Source: Vibrio agarivorans (GTDB lineage Bacteria; Pseudomonadota; Gammaproteobacteria; Enterobacterales; Vibrionaceae). From it: a DNA stretch of 64,000 nucleotides. The stretch is from contig NZ_JAUFQF010000001.1 of the NCBI RefSeq assembly GCF_030409635.1, forward strand, positions 1,054,001 through 1,118,000, in the 5' to 3' direction. The notes beneath the pieces are model-generated. The model made no database searches and was not told where the DNA came from. It saw nothing but the letters and a program-made list of their open reading frames with translations. A program made the position numbers and the translations under genes. Shown piece after piece: positions 1 to 7,929 of the stretch (position 1 is its first letter; the number at the start of each line of letters is the position of its first letter).

Positions 1-71
1 CTATATGCTGTTTTTTCGGCCAACTTTAGGTAAGCAGCCACCTCTTTCAAGGTCAAAATTTGGTCTACCAT
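1..71 (-). CDS. Excisionase-type helix-turn-helix protein, N-terminus only (runs off window)
   Basis: Reading the minus strand from position 71 gives an ATG followed by 23 open codons to the window edge, beginning MVDQILTLKEVAAYLKLAEK. The segment LTLKEVAAYLKL is the characteristic first helix-turn-helix of small excisionase/MerR-like DNA-binding proteins. Close relatives of this sequence are, from memory, often encoded beside type I restriction-modification genes. That context would lie left of position 1 and cannot be seen here. No strong ribosome-binding site is visible upstream. Only the start of the gene is present, so the family call rests on one motif. Confidence 0.6.
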   Translation of the reverse strand, partial: MVDQILTLKEVAAYLKLAEKTAY

Positions 72-446
72 TCAGAGTGTTATCTCATATTGGTTTTATT
101 CATCAGAATCGATAGTGAGAGAATATGGGAAAATTGGGGAATGGGCAATGATGCCTATGCGTAAATGTTAAACTCATTGTCTTTTGCGCGTTCTGTGATG
201 GAAACGACAATCCCATATTGTATTACCAACAGCGACCACTTTAGGTCTTTAAATTCAGCCTGTTAAACCACCTAAATAACTAACATGCAAATTTAAACTA
301 AGGTGAGTCCTAAATGGGATAGAAAACGCACCAGGCAAACAAAAAACGACACTGCTTACTCTGATTCTGCTAGATCCAATTTTGACGACCCCACTATTGG
401 TGACCGACTAAATATAGCTGAAACTTATCACCGAAAGTCCTAAGAC
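72..446. other. Intergenic stretch without a supported gene
   Basis: This stretch lies between the edge HTH gene and the hairpin downstream of the first alpA. It has stop codons in all frames I read and no recognisable RNA gene. It may hold the promoter of the leftward HTH gene. Confidence 0.5.
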
Positions 447-479
447 AGCATAGAGGGAGCTAGTCGCTCCCTCTATGCT
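447..479 (-). terminator. Strong hairpin downstream of first alpA
   Basis: A perfect 14-bp stem (AGCATAGAGGGAGC at 447-460 and its complement at 466-479) encloses a 5-base loop. It sits 11 bp beyond the alpA stop codon on the minus strand. There is no good U-tract on either side, so it may be a weak terminator or an mRNA-stabilising 3' structure. Confidence 0.6.
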
Positions 480-490
480 AATTTGCATGA

Positions 491-709
491 TTATCCTGCT
501 TGCTGATCTCGCTCAGCTATTCTTTCCAAGATCCAATCTTGGACCTCCTCTTCAACCCAAGCAACCGAACGTTCACCTAACGAAACAGACTGTGGAAACT
601 GCCTTTCATCCATGTACTTATAGATGGATGAACGTGATAGGCCTGTTACTGCGATGACTTCTTTTAGTTTGATTAATCTCATGATTCTGTCCTGTGTGGT
701 TTCACTCAT
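491..709 (-). CDS. alpA: AlpA-family transcriptional regulator/excisionase (copy 1)
   Basis: This small protein (72 aa) of the AlpA family carries the diagnostic winged-HTH sequence TGLSRSSIYKYM and a C-terminal VAWVEEEVQDWI segment. AlpA proteins activate excision of integrated elements, and in CP4-57 AlpA raises integrase expression. An internal ATG at 682 has a better ribosome site (AGGACAG just upstream) and would give 63 aa starting MRLIKLKEV, so it may be the true start. The sequence is strikingly close to the copy at 16675 (both read GERSVAWVEEEVQDWI or SERSVAWVEEEVQDWI), less so to the copy at 27107. No integrase is next to it, so it looks like the remnant end of an older element. Confidence 0.85.
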   Translation of the reverse strand: MSETTQDRIMRLIKLKEVIAVTGLSRSSIYKYMDERQFPQSVSLGERSVAWVEEEVQDWILERIAERDQQAG

Positions 710-814
710 GAGATGAAGAAAAAATGCGCAAATTTACGTACTGGCAGAAGCAACTACTCAACAATTTTTCAGATACATATCACTCCTATGCATTTTCAAA
801 CATAGGAGAAGACC

Positions 815-991
815 ATGCTGATATGCCCCCTCAACATAGAGCACAAGAACAAAGCGCTATTTTGGCGTTTGATCCGACACCAGATGCCGCACAGCACAAT
901 ACAATCGGCCCGCCTAAGTAAGCTTTCGGAGAGCCGCATGTACCTAAGAGCAACATTACCAACCAAAACCAGTCACCTTGCCTATTTATAG
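815..991 (+). CDS. Possible small protein with good RBS (58 aa)
   Basis: An ATG at 815 follows an AGGAGA ribosome site six bases upstream and opens a 58-codon frame starting MLICPLNIEHKNKALFWR. The product is basic and has no domain I recognise. A competing frame from 724 to 921 (65 codons) has no ribosome site and is less convincing. It sits between alpA copy 1 and the WYL regulator, both of which point away from this interval or start after it. The call rests on the ribosome site only. Confidence 0.35.
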   Translation: MLICPLNIEHKNKALFWRLIRHQMPHSTIQSARLSKLSESRMYLRATLPTKTSHLAYL

Positions 992-1050
992 CAGGCGCTC
1001 GGCTACATGCTTCCCCTCGTATTTAGACTAACTTCAACTTAGGTGAGCAT

Positions 1051-2040
1051 ATGAGTAAAACGACTCATGTGAGCACTCGCCAGCATATGGTTCTCGCTCT
1101 AGAGCTCTATAAGCGCATTCCTTATGGGCACAAAGTCACCGCCTCCGAACTTAAAGCACACTTAGAAGAAGTCGGTATTCATCGTGATATTCGAACTATT
1201 CAACGCAACCTTGATGTGTTGCTCGAATACTTTGATATTGAACGCGATGATCGTGATAAGCCCTATGGCTACCAACGAAAACAGCATAAAGCGCTTATTG
1301 GATTCACCATTCACGAAGCATTACTGCTATGCTTGGCTGAGTCTCATATTCATTACTTAATCCCTCCAAACGTATCAAACACTCTTCATACTTTGTTCGA
1401 AGACGCAAACTATCGCCTCAGATCGCTAGCTCAAGATTCAAAAGAATCTCAATGGCTCAAAAAAGTGGTCTTCCAGAACACTGCTAAGTTAAGCAAGAAT
1501 ATCAGTGCTGATATCTATGCTGTCATAGGCCAAGGACTCTACCACAATCGCTGGTTAAGCCTGCAATGTGGTACGAAAGAGAGCCCACATCGAAAAAATG
1601 TCATGCCTTTGGGCCTTGTACAGCAAAGTAATACATTGATGTTGGTGTGTTATAAACAAGGAGCAAAAAACACGACTTTTATTGATATTGGCCAAGTACA
1701 CAAAGCAACACTGTCAACGTTCATATTCGGCTACCCTCGTGATTTTGATCTGCATCATGAACTTACGGCATACGCTCGCAAGTATTGCGACAGTTACACG
1801 ATTGAGTTCACCATTACCAAACAAGCGGGAGAACACCTCTACCATGCTCCGCTTTCTGAAGATCAACGCATCTTAGATCAATGTTCGCTCTTACATGTGA
1901 CTGCGACGGTTTCAAATACATTGCCATTTATGGCCTGGCTAGAGGCACACAAAAAGCATATCACTAGTGTCAAGAAGGTAACATTGCCATCGATAGACAG
2001 GTCTCAACCTCAATCTCGACCATCAAGCACTCTAAGCTAA
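1051..2040 (+). CDS. WYL-domain transcriptional regulator
   Basis: The 329-aa protein has an N-terminal winged helix (about residues 10-75, with a YKRIPYGHKVTASELKAHL helix and the recognition-helix region RDIRTIQRNLDVL), a middle linker, and a C-terminal region matching the WYL ligand-binding fold (about 150-225). This is the YafY/BrxR-like architecture. Such proteins are usually dimeric DNA-binding regulators. In mobile islands they often control defence genes, as BrxR and CapW do. An AGGTGA ribosome site precedes the ATG. It lies upstream of a lipoprotein gene and a Kiwa-like pair, but its targets cannot be read from sequence. It could equally regulate the element itself. Confidence 0.8.
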   Translation: MSKTTHVSTRQHMVLALELYKRIPYGHKVTASELKAHLEEVGIHRDIRTIQRNLDVLLEYFDIERDDRDKPYGYQRKQHKALIGFTIHEALLLCLAESHIHYLIPPNVSNTLHTLFEDANYRLRSLAQDSKESQWLKKVVFQNTAKLSKNISADIYAVIGQGLYHNRWLSLQCGTKESPHRKNVMPLGLVQQSNTLMLVCYKQGAKNTTFIDIGQVHKATLSTFIFGYPRDFDLHHELTAYARKYCDSYTIEFTITKQAGEHLYHAPLSEDQRILDQCSLLHVTATVSNTLPFMAWLEAHKKHITSVKKVTLPSIDRSQPQSRPSSTLS

Positions 2041-2234
2041 TCACCTCTAGCTGCGACACCAGATGCCTAACCAACTGATACCCTCAGTAACTGTGCAGGC
2101 ATTACATTAAATTTATTGTTTTAAACCTGACTCGTAAATTCACGTCTTCGAACTACGACTATTAGTCATTGATTCATAGATGATTAGTTAATAGCTCAAT
2201 TATCCTGTTTTCCCTAAATTAAAAGGACCTTTCT

Positions 2235-3707
2235 ATGCGAAAAACTCTCGTTTCTGCGCTTGTTACGAGTGCTCTTATCTCTGGCTGTGGAGGTAGTGAC
2301 GGCGACACGAATCCTAGTGAGCCGCGCACCAATATATCGGGCCGTGCTATTGATGGGTATATCGTCGGTGCTACCGTGTTCTACGATTTCAATGGTGATA
2401 AAACATTCGACCCAACTATGCCTTACTCGATTACTACCGAGGGTGGGGCTTTCGACATTGATATAAGCAACCTGACTACTGAGCAGCAAAGCTGTTTAGA
2501 TTATGTTCCACTCATTGTTGATGTCCCTGTTGGAGCTGTCGATGAAGATCTCGGTATTGTAAAAGAGCCATATACGCTGCGTTTTCCGCCCACGTTCGTA
2601 TATGACAGCGATAAGCATGGAGAGTCACTCAATATCACCCCACTCAGTACCGTTCTTTGGGATAGTGCCGCTCGTAGCGTCGAAATTCAAAAAGAGGAAG
2701 CTTACAGCTGTGAGCTGGTAAAAAATGATGAGTCAATGAAATCAAGCATCAGTAGCGCTATGCGCACTCTCACTGATGATCTTGTACACAACTTCAACAT
2801 GAGTGAAGAAAAACTGTGGAGTGACTATATCGCTTCTGGTCACCCTGAAGTTTACGAACTTGCGCAAGATCTGATGATTGCAATCCGTAAGTCTTTCGAT
2901 GAAACCTTACAACTGGAGCAAAGTCACCCAGATGCCGATGTCAGTGTCGCATACTACATTAACGATCCTCGAAACCTCAACCAAGCCAGCGAGCTTTTAT
3001 GGTACAAGTCAGCCATTATCGATGATGGATTGAACTATCGTGAACGCGTCGATATTTTAGACGATGACTGGGAGACCGTAGTTAAGTGGTATCTAAAACG
3101 GTACGATATTAATGAGCTCCATGACTTTGGAACGGTAGGGCTTCGTCGATACTTCACTCAGCACAACGACTTTTCGTCAACTTGTACTATTGGGGAAACC
3201 ATCTTTACCGAAGACACCCCTCACTTCTACTTTATTGAAAACCAAAAAGCTAGGAATGGCACAACCTTAAAAGAGTGTGAAGAGTTTGGTTACAGCGACA
3301 TGAGCTTTTTCAACTCTACCTTACTAGAAACTGGGATTCGTGATTTGGGGATCAATCAACTGAGGACTTGGTACTTGTGGGAGAAAGAGGCTCCTTCCGA
3401 GTATACTCACTGGACCAACTTTCATGACAACCTTGCAGGCTTAGACCGTGATGCATTTATCGCAGACATGTCTCAATTGCCTCTAGAGTGGGGTAATCAA
3501 AACAGTGTGGGCTCTGATAAATGGCAATGGGATGAGCGAGCTAACCATGAAGATGGCGGCTTTACCATCGAGCATCGCCTGAACTTTTATAAGACAATGC
3601 CCAATGGAGGCTACTCGGATTATTTCTTCTATCATGAATTTGCCGATGGCACATTCTGGTATGAGTGTACCAATGGTAATGGTGGATTCTACGACTGTAC
3701 CAAATAG
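2235..3707 (+). CDS. Large predicted outer-membrane or surface lipoprotein, unknown function
   Basis: The 490-aa product begins with a lipoprotein signal: a positively charged start, a hydrophobic stretch and the lipobox LISG followed by Cys18, so it should be acylated and exported. Residues 30-60 (GYIVGATVFYDFNGD) resemble the short beta-sandwich repeats that open many surface lipoproteins. The rest is acidic with several cysteines and matches no family I know. Asp at +2 is absent (the residue after Cys is Gly), which predicts sorting to the outer membrane. AAAGGA precedes the ATG. It is transcribed convergently with the Kiwa pair and separated by a hairpin at 3751-3784. It may be island cargo, but no function can be assigned. 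Confidence 0.75.
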   Translation: MRKTLVSALVTSALISGCGGSDGDTNPSEPRTNISGRAIDGYIVGATVFYDFNGDKTFDPTMPYSITTEGGAFDIDISNLTTEQQSCLDYVPLIVDVPVGAVDEDLGIVKEPYTLRFPPTFVYDSDKHGESLNITPLSTVLWDSAARSVEIQKEEAYSCELVKNDESMKSSISSAMRTLTDDLVHNFNMSEEKLWSDYIASGHPEVYELAQDLMIAIRKSFDETLQLEQSHPDADVSVAYYINDPRNLNQASELLWYKSAIIDDGLNYRERVDILDDDWETVVKWYLKRYDINELHDFGTVGLRRYFTQHNDFSSTCTIGETIFTEDTPHFYFIENQKARNGTTLKECEEFGYSDMSFFNSTLLETGIRDLGINQLRTWYLWEKEAPSEYTHWTNFHDNLAGLDRDAFIADMSQLPLEWGNQNSVGSDKWQWDERANHEDGGFTIEHRLNFYKTMPNGGYSDYFFYHEFADGTFWYECTNGNGGFYDCTK

Positions 3708-3750
3708 AGTCGCTCCACCCCGTTAAGTTGCCATGGTAATAACCAAAATT

Positions 3751-3784
3751 GACATAGAAAGTAGCGCAGGCTTCTTTCTATGTC
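3751..3784. terminator. Bidirectional hairpin between convergent genes
   Basis: An 11-bp perfect stem (GACATAGAAAG with its complement at 3774-3784) lies between the lipoprotein stop and the kwaB stop. Neither side has a clear U-run. Its position suggests shared termination for the two convergent transcripts. Confidence 0.55.
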
Positions 3785-3825
3785 GTCTACTACACCAAGT
3801 TAGAGTTATAGACAATTGAACAACA

Positions 3826-4794
3826 TTAACCGTTGCTTTCTGTTGCCACAATTTCAACCCGATCTGCATCTACCATTTGCTTCTTAATCAACGATATAAA
3901 GCGTTTATCATTGATTAACTTCAAGAATAAATCGATATTATTCTCGTCAACGATAAACTTACCATCATCATCGACGTCGATCCTCCATTGATGCTCTGCA
4001 ATGATCAGTTTCATATCTTCAATGAACTGTTGGTCTTCAAAGTAACGTGTTTCTTCCGCTGCAACTAACCTACGTAAGAGCGTTTTATTGGACCCTATTG
4101 CTATTTTCAAGTCGTCAACTGAGGTAATAATGCCGTTCTCAGCAAGAGCATCCACTAGAAGGTCGCGCTTGGCTTCAAGACCCTCTCGGATATTTAACCC
4201 TAGCTCATAGTTTGCCTTATCACGGATAAAGACATCGTCACCATATGAAACAAAATCAAAATAATCTCTAAACGAGAAAGTATTTCCAACATCAATTTTT
4301 TTAAAGTCACCATCCGCAAACGTCCAACTGGAAACTGTCGAGACCCTTTTCAGGTTCCAGCCCCCCTTGACCTTAGAAAAGGCAAAAAACTTATGCTCGC
4401 CGAGGGTAAACTCTACGACTAACGCCCAGGCATTATGAAACTCATTAATATTTGTAACTGGCTCATTATCTGCTCCTAAGCGTATCTTCTCTATAACAGT
4501 GGAAAAATCAGTGTCCATTACAGAGTGAACCAGAGCTCTGTCCTCATCAGTATCGACTGTTAGAGCGCAGTAGGCTGATAATTCTCGAATTGGCTCTACA
4601 TGATTTTCTACGCCACAAAAAAACTTACGCAACGTTGAGGCTAAATCTGAGTCTAAGCCACTAATTGAGGCGCTAAGAACTCTGTATGAGTGCTTTCCCG
4701 CCTTAGTGCTTTTTTTAACCACCCACAACCTAACAGAGAGTGCATCAAAATCAATCCCTTGAATACCCTCTAAAACTTGCAACTTTTCTTGCAT
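3826..4794 (-). CDS. kwaB: Kiwa anti-phage protein KwaB (DUF4868-like)
   Basis: The 322-aa soluble protein has the length and general composition of KwaB, the DUF4868 protein of the two-gene Kiwa defence system. The alpha/beta part around residues 110-190 (FHNAWALVVEFTLGEHKFFAFSK) resembles the DUF4868 core. The C-terminal third is helical and highly charged. The start codon follows the kwaA stop with no gap (TAG then ATG), and an AAGGTGA ribosome site sits inside the end of kwaA, so translation is coupled. Known Kiwa works by KwaA sensing phage at the membrane and KwaB acting on phage DNA replication or transcription. The assignment rests on length, partner, order and memory of the family. 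A profile search for DUF4868 would settle it. Confidence 0.7.
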   Translation of the reverse strand: MQEKLQVLEGIQGIDFDALSVRLWVVKKSTKAGKHSYRVLSASISGLDSDLASTLRKFFCGVENHVEPIRELSAYCALTVDTDEDRALVHSVMDTDFSTVIEKIRLGADNEPVTNINEFHNAWALVVEFTLGEHKFFAFSKVKGGWNLKRVSTVSSWTFADGDFKKIDVGNTFSFRDYFDFVSYGDDVFIRDKANYELGLNIREGLEAKRDLLVDALAENGIITSVDDLKIAIGSNKTLLRRLVAAEETRYFEDQQFIEDMKLIIAEHQWRIDVDDDGKFIVDENNIDLFLKLINDKRFISLIKKQMVDADRVEIVATESNG

Positions 4795-5439
4795 CTAATC
4801 ACCTTTACTAGAAACGATTCCCATATAGTTGTTGAGCTTTACATAACTTTCGCTATTGCCTGCCAACAAATCATGCTTCGACAACATTACGCATTCCTTT
4901 TCATTGCCCGCCTCATTGTACTTACAGTCATACAAGCCATAGCCAAGTGCCGCCAAGATAGGGTTGATAAACACACTCTGACTGCGCACAGATAGCAAAC
5001 ATAAAACTGACAAAAACAAAAATAACGAAACAATGTCTTGCCACTTGCCAAGGTCAAAAGCGACAAAAGAAATCATGTATGGAATGGTATAATTCACGAC
5101 TTCACTAGACCTACTTTTGGCGGCAATCACCTCTATATCAAAAGGCATTTTTGTGACATTGCGCAGTATATAGCCAAGGAAAATCAAGCTACTCACGGAC
5201 AAAATTAAGAGTGAAATAACGATTCCATCATTTCCAAACTCAACGAAGTAAGGCACCTTAATCTTTGTGAGCATAAAAAATGGATTTTCCAGCACATGCT
5301 CGAACCAAACTACCTTCTTCACATCCTTGATGATCATGATGAAAAACAACGGTGTATAGCCACTAAGAAAGATAGCAACGGAAGAAAAGAGCCTGGTCTT
5401 ACTTTTTCTTTTAATAACGCTCTCCCTTATAATAACCAT
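4795..5439 (-). CDS. kwaA: Kiwa anti-phage membrane protein KwaA
   Basis: The 214-aa protein has four predicted membrane helices (about 17-37, 73-92, 114-130 and 134-151), with a conserved-looking NYTIPYMISF segment at the start of the third. This matches KwaA, the four-helix inner-membrane sensor of Kiwa, which forms a membrane complex with KwaB. Order (kwaA then kwaB), zero spacing and sizes near those of the described system all agree. The start is uncertain: the ATG at 5439 has little ribosome-binding sequence, although no better ATG, GTG or TTG lies nearby. It sits between the lipoprotein and a decayed radC module, so it is island cargo. Confidence 0.7.
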   Translation of the reverse strand: MVIIRESVIKRKSKTRLFSSVAIFLSGYTPLFFIMIIKDVKKVVWFEHVLENPFFMLTKIKVPYFVEFGNDGIVISLLILSVSSLIFLGYILRNVTKMPFDIEVIAAKSRSSEVVNYTIPYMISFVAFDLGKWQDIVSLFLFLSVLCLLSVRSQSVFINPILAALGYGLYDCKYNEAGNEKECVMLSKHDLLAGNSESYVKLNNYMGIVSSKGD

Positions 5440-5714
5440 TGTATTTTGAGGAAATCATATGCAACATAGCTACTCTAGCCCTACGGCATGGACACTAACA
5501 TTTTCCCCTACCTAACTATTGACTGAAAACCGGATATAGCCGCCCCAAGGCAACGCTCTTTTCAACGCAGTAGTAAATAATGAATCGAACAACATGTTAA
5601 TGTCATTACTCCACTTTTTTTCAGTCACATATTACCTGCTTGTAGTCACCATCCTGGACTACTGTTTCACACCAGATTATTTCTGGTACTATTCAAATTA
5701 CCAAGGAGGTATCC
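5440..5714. other. Intergenic region upstream of kwaA
   Basis: This should hold the leftward kwaA promoter and the rightward promoter for the two micro-ORFs. I see no RNA gene or repeat in it. Confidence 0.4.
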
Positions 5715-5807
5715 ATGCCTTTCGCATTTCTAGCTGGCTTTGTCGTCGGTGCAGGTTTCTACTACATGAGTAAGGAGGACTGGTATGGTCCATATCGCCG
5801 CGACTAA
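5715..5807 (+). CDS. Micro-protein, predicted membrane anchored (30 aa)
   Basis: A strong AAGGAGGT ribosome site lies a few bases before an ATG that opens a 30-codon frame starting MPFAFLAGFVVGAGFYYMSK. The first 18 residues are hydrophobic and glycine-rich, followed by a short charged tail, so it would be a tiny single-span membrane protein. The same segment (VGAGFYYMSKEDWY) recurs in decayed form at 14357, also just upstream of a radC gene. This duplication, together with the ribosome site, is the evidence that it is a real gene of the radC module. Function unknown. Confidence 0.55.
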   Translation: MPFAFLAGFVVGAGFYYMSKEDWYGPYRRD

Positions 5808-5880
5808 GAGCCTTGTTGAGCTTTTTGTTCTCGGGGTCATTGCTGGCTACAACTGGGCTCAAAAGCAGGACGGTAAGTAA
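5785..5880 (+). CDS. Second overlapping micro-protein (31 aa)
   Basis: This frame starts inside the previous micro-ORF (overlap of 23 bp), with its own TAAGGAGGA ribosome site at 5771. It encodes 31 residues, with a hydrophobic core LVELFVLGVIAGYNWAQK. The end of this product (AGYNWA) is recognisable again in the decayed copy near 14440. Overlapping starts and twin ribosome sites suggest the two peptides are made together. A terminator follows at 5885. Function unknown, and a toxin or membrane accessory peptide is only a guess. Confidence 0.5.
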   Translation: MVHIAATKSLVELFVLGVIAGYNWAQKQDGK

Positions 5881-5884
5881 ACCT

Positions 5885-5924
5885 AAGCAGCTTTGCCTTT
5901 TATTGTACAAAGCACGCTGCTTTT
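5885..5924 (+). terminator. Terminator after the micro-ORF pair
   Basis: AAGCAGC at 5885-5891 pairs with GCTGCTT at 5916-5922, with extra internal GC pairing, and TTTT follows. It separates the micro-ORFs from the decayed radC gene. The copy near 14.5 kb has an equivalent hairpin in the same place. Confidence 0.55.
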
Positions 5925-5990
5925 CTATATCGACCCATATTTTTAAGATACACATTACCTGAGTGCAATGACCCAAAGGAAGGAAAACTC

Positions 5991-6462
5991 ATGCACTCAG
6001 AACCTCACCTAGTTATTTTAATAGTCGGCCAACCGAACTACGACAAATTCTAGAAACTGTCGCATCTATGTTGCCTGCCAAATATACTCACCAAGACACC
6101 TTCCCGAACCTGGAATCCATCAAACTTAACCTTCAAATGAAACTGGCACACCATGATAAAGAGGTGTTTGGAATCATACTACTCGACAATCAAAACCAAC
6201 TGATCTGCTTCGAACAGCTGTTTACTGGCACTATAGCCCTATTGATATCAATCCCAGAGAGGTTGTTAAAGCTAGCTTTAGAGCTAATGCGCTGCTATGG
6301 TCATTGGCCACCCATCAGTAGTACCCGAACCTTCCCAATCAGGCAAACGAATTACAACACGCTTATGTGATGAGCTCACTCTTATTGACGTTAGAACGCT
6401 GCATCATATCGTAGTCGGTGAGCAGTGCTTATCCAGAAAAGTCGCTACTGTGTCTAGCATAG
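5991..6462 (+). pseudogene. radC: Decayed RadC (JAMM-domain) gene, copy 1
   Basis: The start (ATG at 5991 after AAGGAAGG) and the sequence up to about 6440 are collinear with the intact radC at 14596. Matching stretches include LLDNQNQLICFEQLFTGTI and the DNA of the HHIVVGEQC end. Frameshifts and small deletions have removed the metal-binding HNHPSG motif: the corresponding DNA reads through a broken frame around 6295-6360. It cannot encode an active JAMM protein. It shows that this part of the island is an older relative of the 14.3-17.0 kb module. Confidence 0.85.
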
Positions 6463-6839
6463 AAACATAAAGCGATGATACAACAAGGCCAAAAAATAGA
6501 GCATGTAATTACTAAAACTACACTCTACGAGATGGTCATAGTGGAGGGCTCCCCTCGAATTAAAGTAATTTCTCAAAGTCAATTACAACACATGAACATC
6601 ATCTTTCGACAATTAATAGTGTTGCTATTACAAAGTACATTTCCACCTTGCGATAAGACAATGCCCACCACTAGAAAGTCAAAAAAAACAAGAACAAAAT
6701 CAATAACAAATATAAAAAAACTGAGGCAACACTAACTATAAATGAATATACTTTTCTTTTTTCCATAAATTCAATAGACAATTCCTTGTAATTTAATTTC
6801 AACAGTCAAGTTCATCTATTGTCAAAACCATAAATGCAA
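6463..6839. other. AT-rich stretch with no supported gene
   Basis: One 86-codon frame (6475-6735, plus) is present, but it has no ribosome site and a low-complexity Lys/Thr-rich end, so I do not accept it as a gene. Base composition becomes AT-rich from here to about 14.3 kb. Confidence 0.45.
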
Positions 6840-7559
6840 CTAAATGGAAACTGGCTTGCCTAAATCAAAGTAGTATCCTTGCAAGCCATAAACATTAGAA
6901 GAAAAATATGATATTGACTTTAATACTTCCGCCGACTCCACCATCTCCAAAATCACACGTTCTTTGATATGCTCTAGACTTGAAACCACTTTACCAATTT
7001 CATAACAGGTTTTGGGAGCACGGATTTTTATATAATCATATATCCCCATACTTACTTCTTCCTCCCTAAAATCACCATTATACACATCAAAATCGTCAGC
7101 AGCTAAAGAAATGCCATTATCCTTAAGTAAAGCCAATCCAGAAAGTATTCTCACACAAGCACCACAAGTATTTCTTTCTGTAATTTCGACAACTAAGGCT
7201 GAGTTATAGCGAACTAACAAACCTTTCAACTCGATCAACCTAGCAATTAAAGTAATATCACATAAGTTACTCCGCTCTATATTAATAAATACTTTCTTGC
7301 CATTAAGATCCACAAAATCACTATTTATAACTGCGTCTTTTAACCTATCAATAAGATTATTTGCAGAAGATGAAAAAGTTATATCTTTATGTACATTCAT
7401 ACCCAAAACAATCTCAACTTCTATACTGGAAGAGTTATCTATAAGTAATTCATATCCTAGAACACCTCCATTAAAATCACATATACTTTGAGTTTTATAT
7501 TGATACAGAGTACTTTTACTGCTAAACCCTTCAATAAATCTATTAATTTGCTGACACAT
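6840..7559 (-). CDS. Divergent EAL-domain protein (cyclic-di-GMP phosphodiesterase-like)
   Basis: The 239 residues are a stand-alone EAL fold. Recognisable motifs are GYELLI (EAL site, Glu37), FINIERSN (metal-binding Asn), VVEITER (Glu), AADDFDVYNGD (the DDFGTGYS loop, with both Asp residues but the rest changed), YIKI (Lys), EMVESAE (EGVET) and GLQGYYFDLGKPV (QGY). The acidic metal ligands therefore look kept while loop 6 is diverged, so it may be active or a signalling-only EAL protein. It starts inside the upstream winged-helix gene (17-bp overlap), implying coupled translation. EAL proteins hydrolyse c-di-GMP and often control motility or biofilm. No target gene is adjacent. Confidence 0.75.
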   Translation of the reverse strand: MCQQINRFIEGFSSKSTLYQYKTQSICDFNGGVLGYELLIDNSSSIEVEIVLGMNVHKDITFSSSANNLIDRLKDAVINSDFVDLNGKKVFINIERSNLCDITLIARLIELKGLLVRYNSALVVEITERNTCGACVRILSGLALLKDNGISLAADDFDVYNGDFREEEVSMGIYDYIKIRAPKTCYEIGKVVSSLEHIKERVILEMVESAEVLKSISYFSSNVYGLQGYYFDLGKPVSI

Positions 7560-7929
7560 TAACTAAACCTTCCTTATTAATAAGGGCATATCCCAATCCC
7601 CTGACATTAATTATTTCTAAATTACCACCATACAAGTTCCTCCTCACCAAGTGTACTACTTGCAATAAACTGCTCTCACTTATTGGCTCACCAAACCATA
7701 TAAAATCCTTTATTTTACCCTTACTGAAAATTGTACCAACCACTTCATGAGACAATAAGCATAAAAACCTAACTGATGACTCACTCCACAATATCTCACT
7801 ATTATTATCGATGATACGGCCATTTACCCTCTCGAGCACTAATGAAAATCTATCTTCTATTTCTTTTATTTCTGGACATACAGTACAGTCCATGCAATTC
7901 TTACATTCCATTGTACACCTTACGAACAA
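7543..7929 (-). CDS. Winged-helix DNA-binding protein (OmpR/CadC-type C-terminal domain)
   Basis: The 128-aa protein opens with a cysteine-rich stretch (about residues 5-22, five Cys: C-x3-C-x2-C-x2-C-x2-C) that could bind a metal or a cluster. From about residue 45 it carries an OmpR/PhoB-type winged helix: LSHEVVGTIF, then SESSLLQVVHLVRRNL as the recognition helix, and the wing INVRGLGYAL. There is no receiver or membrane segment. It overlaps the EAL gene, so the two form a regulator operon in which DNA binding may respond to c-di-GMP status. The intergenic region upstream holds a 36-bp palindrome at 8012-8047 that is a candidate autoregulatory site. The exact family is unknown. Confidence 0.65.
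   Translation of the reverse strand: MFVRCTMECKNCMDCTVCPEIKEIEDRFSLVLERVNGRIIDNNSEILWSESSVRFLCLLSHEVVGTIFSKGKIKDFIWFGEPISESSLLQVVHLVRRNLYGGNLEIINVRGLGYALINKEGLVNVSAN

Noticed and set aside
6475..6735. 86-codon open frame on the plus strand after the dead radC
   Set aside because: No ribosome site, low-complexity Lys/Thr-rich end and no similarity to anything I recognise.
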